Source: CAWFGW01 sp963815495
GTDB taxonomy: Bacteria; Bacteroidota; Bacteroidia; Cytophagales; JAAEPT01
Length of the DNA: 64,000 nt
Assembly: GCA_963815495.1 (NCBI GenBank)
Contig: CAWFGW010000031.1
Location: 158,795-222,794 of the forward strand
Reading direction: 5' to 3'
Positions 63,062 through 64,000 of this stretch are shown here, in pieces (positions within the stretch are counted from its first letter, which is position 1; every line of letters starts with the position of its first letter). The translations under genes were made by a program, and so were the position numbers. The notes beneath the pieces are model-generated. The model did not search any database and had not been told where the DNA came from. It saw nothing but the letters and a program-made list of their open reading frames with translations.

Positions 63062-63494
63062 ATGAAAGCAAAAAAAAAGAATCGCTTTAGTAGCTCACGA
63101 TAACAAAAAACCAGAATTAATAGAATGGGTAAACAGAAATATAGACAACCTTACCCAACACACCCTTTTTGCTACGGGAACTACAGGAGGTTTATTAGAG
63201 GAAATACTTAATATACCAATCACTAAATTTCTAAGTGGTCCGTTAGGCGGTGACCAGCAGATTGGAGCAGCAATTTCAGAAGGTGAAATTGACATTTATT
63301 TTTCTTTGGAATTCTATGCCCCACAGCCTCACGACCCTGACGTGAAAGCACTTTTACGATTAGGTGCTGTATGGAATATACCCATCGCCTGTGATGGTGC
63401 TTCGGCTGATTTTTTAATTTCATCTCCATTGATGAATCAGGAATATGAGATTGTAATACCTGATTATAATCCATCCGAAGGGTCATTTAATTAA
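63062..63494 (+). pseudogene. mgsA: Methylglyoxal synthase, two indel sites
   Basis: After an ATG at 63062 the frame changes in a run of nine As (63070-63078); from 63081 it is open to the TAA at 63492. It reads I-A-L-V-A-H-D, F-A-T-G-T-T-G-G, L-S-G-P-L-G-G-D-Q-Q-I-G-A, P-H-D-P-D-V-K-A-L-L-R-L, the hallmarks of MgsA, which turns dihydroxyacetone phosphate into methylglyoxal. The loop before P-H-D-P-D is garbled (63291-63318), while the expected I-F-L-W-N-S-M is found there in a neighbouring frame (63298-63318). Length 144 residues, typical. Probably an intact gene hidden by errors. Confidence 0.8.
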
Positions 63495-63506
63495 CCACAG
63501 AAACTA

Positions 63507-64000
63507 TTAAACTTTTTCAGGTTTTTCATGATCCTTTTGCTCATATCGCGTGATTCTTTCAGCATGGTGGGACGGTTTAATATAATATCCATACCTCCTA
63601 CCGAAAACCAATGTGAACTCTGCACCAAAAAACACAATGATGCATGAATAGGAGATCCATAATAAAATTAAAATAACTGCACCACTGGCTCCAAAACCTG
63701 AACTTGGGTCAGAAAAACTCATATATAAGGAGATTAGACTTTTACCTATTGTAAATAAAACGGCTGTGATAAACGAACCCAACCACACCATTTTCCATTT
63801 AATTTTTACATCGGGCAACACCTTATAAATCGCTGCAAAAAGCACTGTAGTTATCCCGATTGATAGGATGAAATTTGCTACCTGTGAAAAAACAACTAAC
63901 TCAGTCCCGAAATGAGACGACAACCAATCGCTTATAATACTAATAATGGCACTGATCACTAAAGACATTAACAATAAAAAGCCGACAACCACCACTATTC
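63507..64000 (-). CDS. YihY/BrkB-family membrane protein, N-terminal part outside window
   Basis: At least 164 codons are visible and the frame remains open to the window edge, so the start is not seen. Membrane segments: V-V-V-G-F-L-L-L-M-S-L, F-I-L-S-I-G-I-T-T-V-L-F, I-T-A-V-L-F-T-I-G-K, then V-I-L-I-L-L-W-I-S-Y; the motif G-A-S-G-A-V-I and the C-terminal F-F-G-A-E-F-T-L-V are typical of the YihY (once called RNase BN) family. It ends in a basic cytoplasmic tail. Role unknown. It converges on mgsA with a 12-bp gap. Confidence 0.85.
   Translation of the reverse strand, partial: IVVVVGFLLLMSLVISAIISIISDWLSSHFGTELVVFSQVANFILSIGITTVLFAAIYKVLPDVKIKWKMVWLGSFITAVLFTIGKSLISLYMSFSDPSSGFGASGAVILILLWISYSCIIVFFGAEFTLVFGRRYGYYIKPSHHAERITRYEQKDHEKPEKV

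Overview
The window is AT-rich chromosomal DNA from a member of the Bacteroidetes. Evidence: Por-type (T9SS) C-terminal sorting domains, a short RpoD without region 1.1, TAnnTTTG promoter elements, almost no Shine-Dalgarno sequences, a BshB1 bacillithiol enzyme, DUF5686- and DUF6340-type proteins, many lipoproteins and M23/LysM envelope proteins. A marine Flavobacteriales/Cytophagales-type organism is plausible, but genus cannot be read from the sequence. Most of the window is core genome. I see no prophage, CRISPR array, integrase or complete mobile element.

Layout. 0-8.4 kb: a YceI lipoprotein cut by the window edge, a stand-alone receiver protein, a full-length Lhr-type helicase, an orphan antitoxin-like ORF, an island of dispersed intergenic repeats (5.9-6.5 kb), an HTH regulator, a YiiX-type papain-fold hydrolase and a small membrane protein. 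8.5-12.8 kb: a partial histidine operon, hisB-hisH-(ABM protein)-hisA-hisF-hisIE, without hisG, hisD or hisC. 12.9-17.5 kb: a WG-repeat protein and a trxB-M23 peptidase-bshB1 unit. 17.6-22.9 kb: rpoD, rpsO-pnp, an LptF/LptG-type permease and a START-like protein. 23.0-34.2 kb: tRNA-Met(CAU), a membrane-tailed receiver protein, then a long minus-strand run parC-trmH-DUF5686-TPR lipoprotein-thrS-infC-rpmI-rplT. infC appears to start at AUU. 34.3-45.6 kb: surface and envelope proteins, ending in a three-gene surface module (TraO-like barrel, 1249-aa repeat protein with T9SS signal, PKD-like lipoprotein). 45.9-58.6 kb: amn, a HsdR_N-like protein, ald, a DUF1573 protein, a fused E1 alpha/beta 2-oxoacid dehydrogenase, two tandem secreted esterase paralogues, an orphan LuxE-like protein, a MazG-like protein, a roughly 22-copy 7-bp repeat, dtd and a polytopic membrane protein. 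58.6-64 kb: a lipoprotein whose leader contains a dispersed repeat, then three consecutive frameshifted genes (UMF1 MFS transporter, TonB receptor, mgsA) and the C-terminal part of a YihY/BrkB protein.

The genes cover translation and RNA turnover (rpsO, pnp, thrS, infC, rpmI, rplT, trmH, dtd), transcription (rpoD), DNA topology, thiol redox (trxB, bshB1) and envelope construction. I did not find a clearly new defence or biosynthetic system. The best leads are the concentration of indels at 59.2-63.5 kb (probably sequence error, because several indels compensate each other within tens of bases), the receiver protein with a C-terminal membrane anchor, the TraO-like/T9SS/lipoprotein module, the orphan LuxE and the dispersed spacer repeats. 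All functional calls rest on reading the translated sequence by eye; no database search was run.
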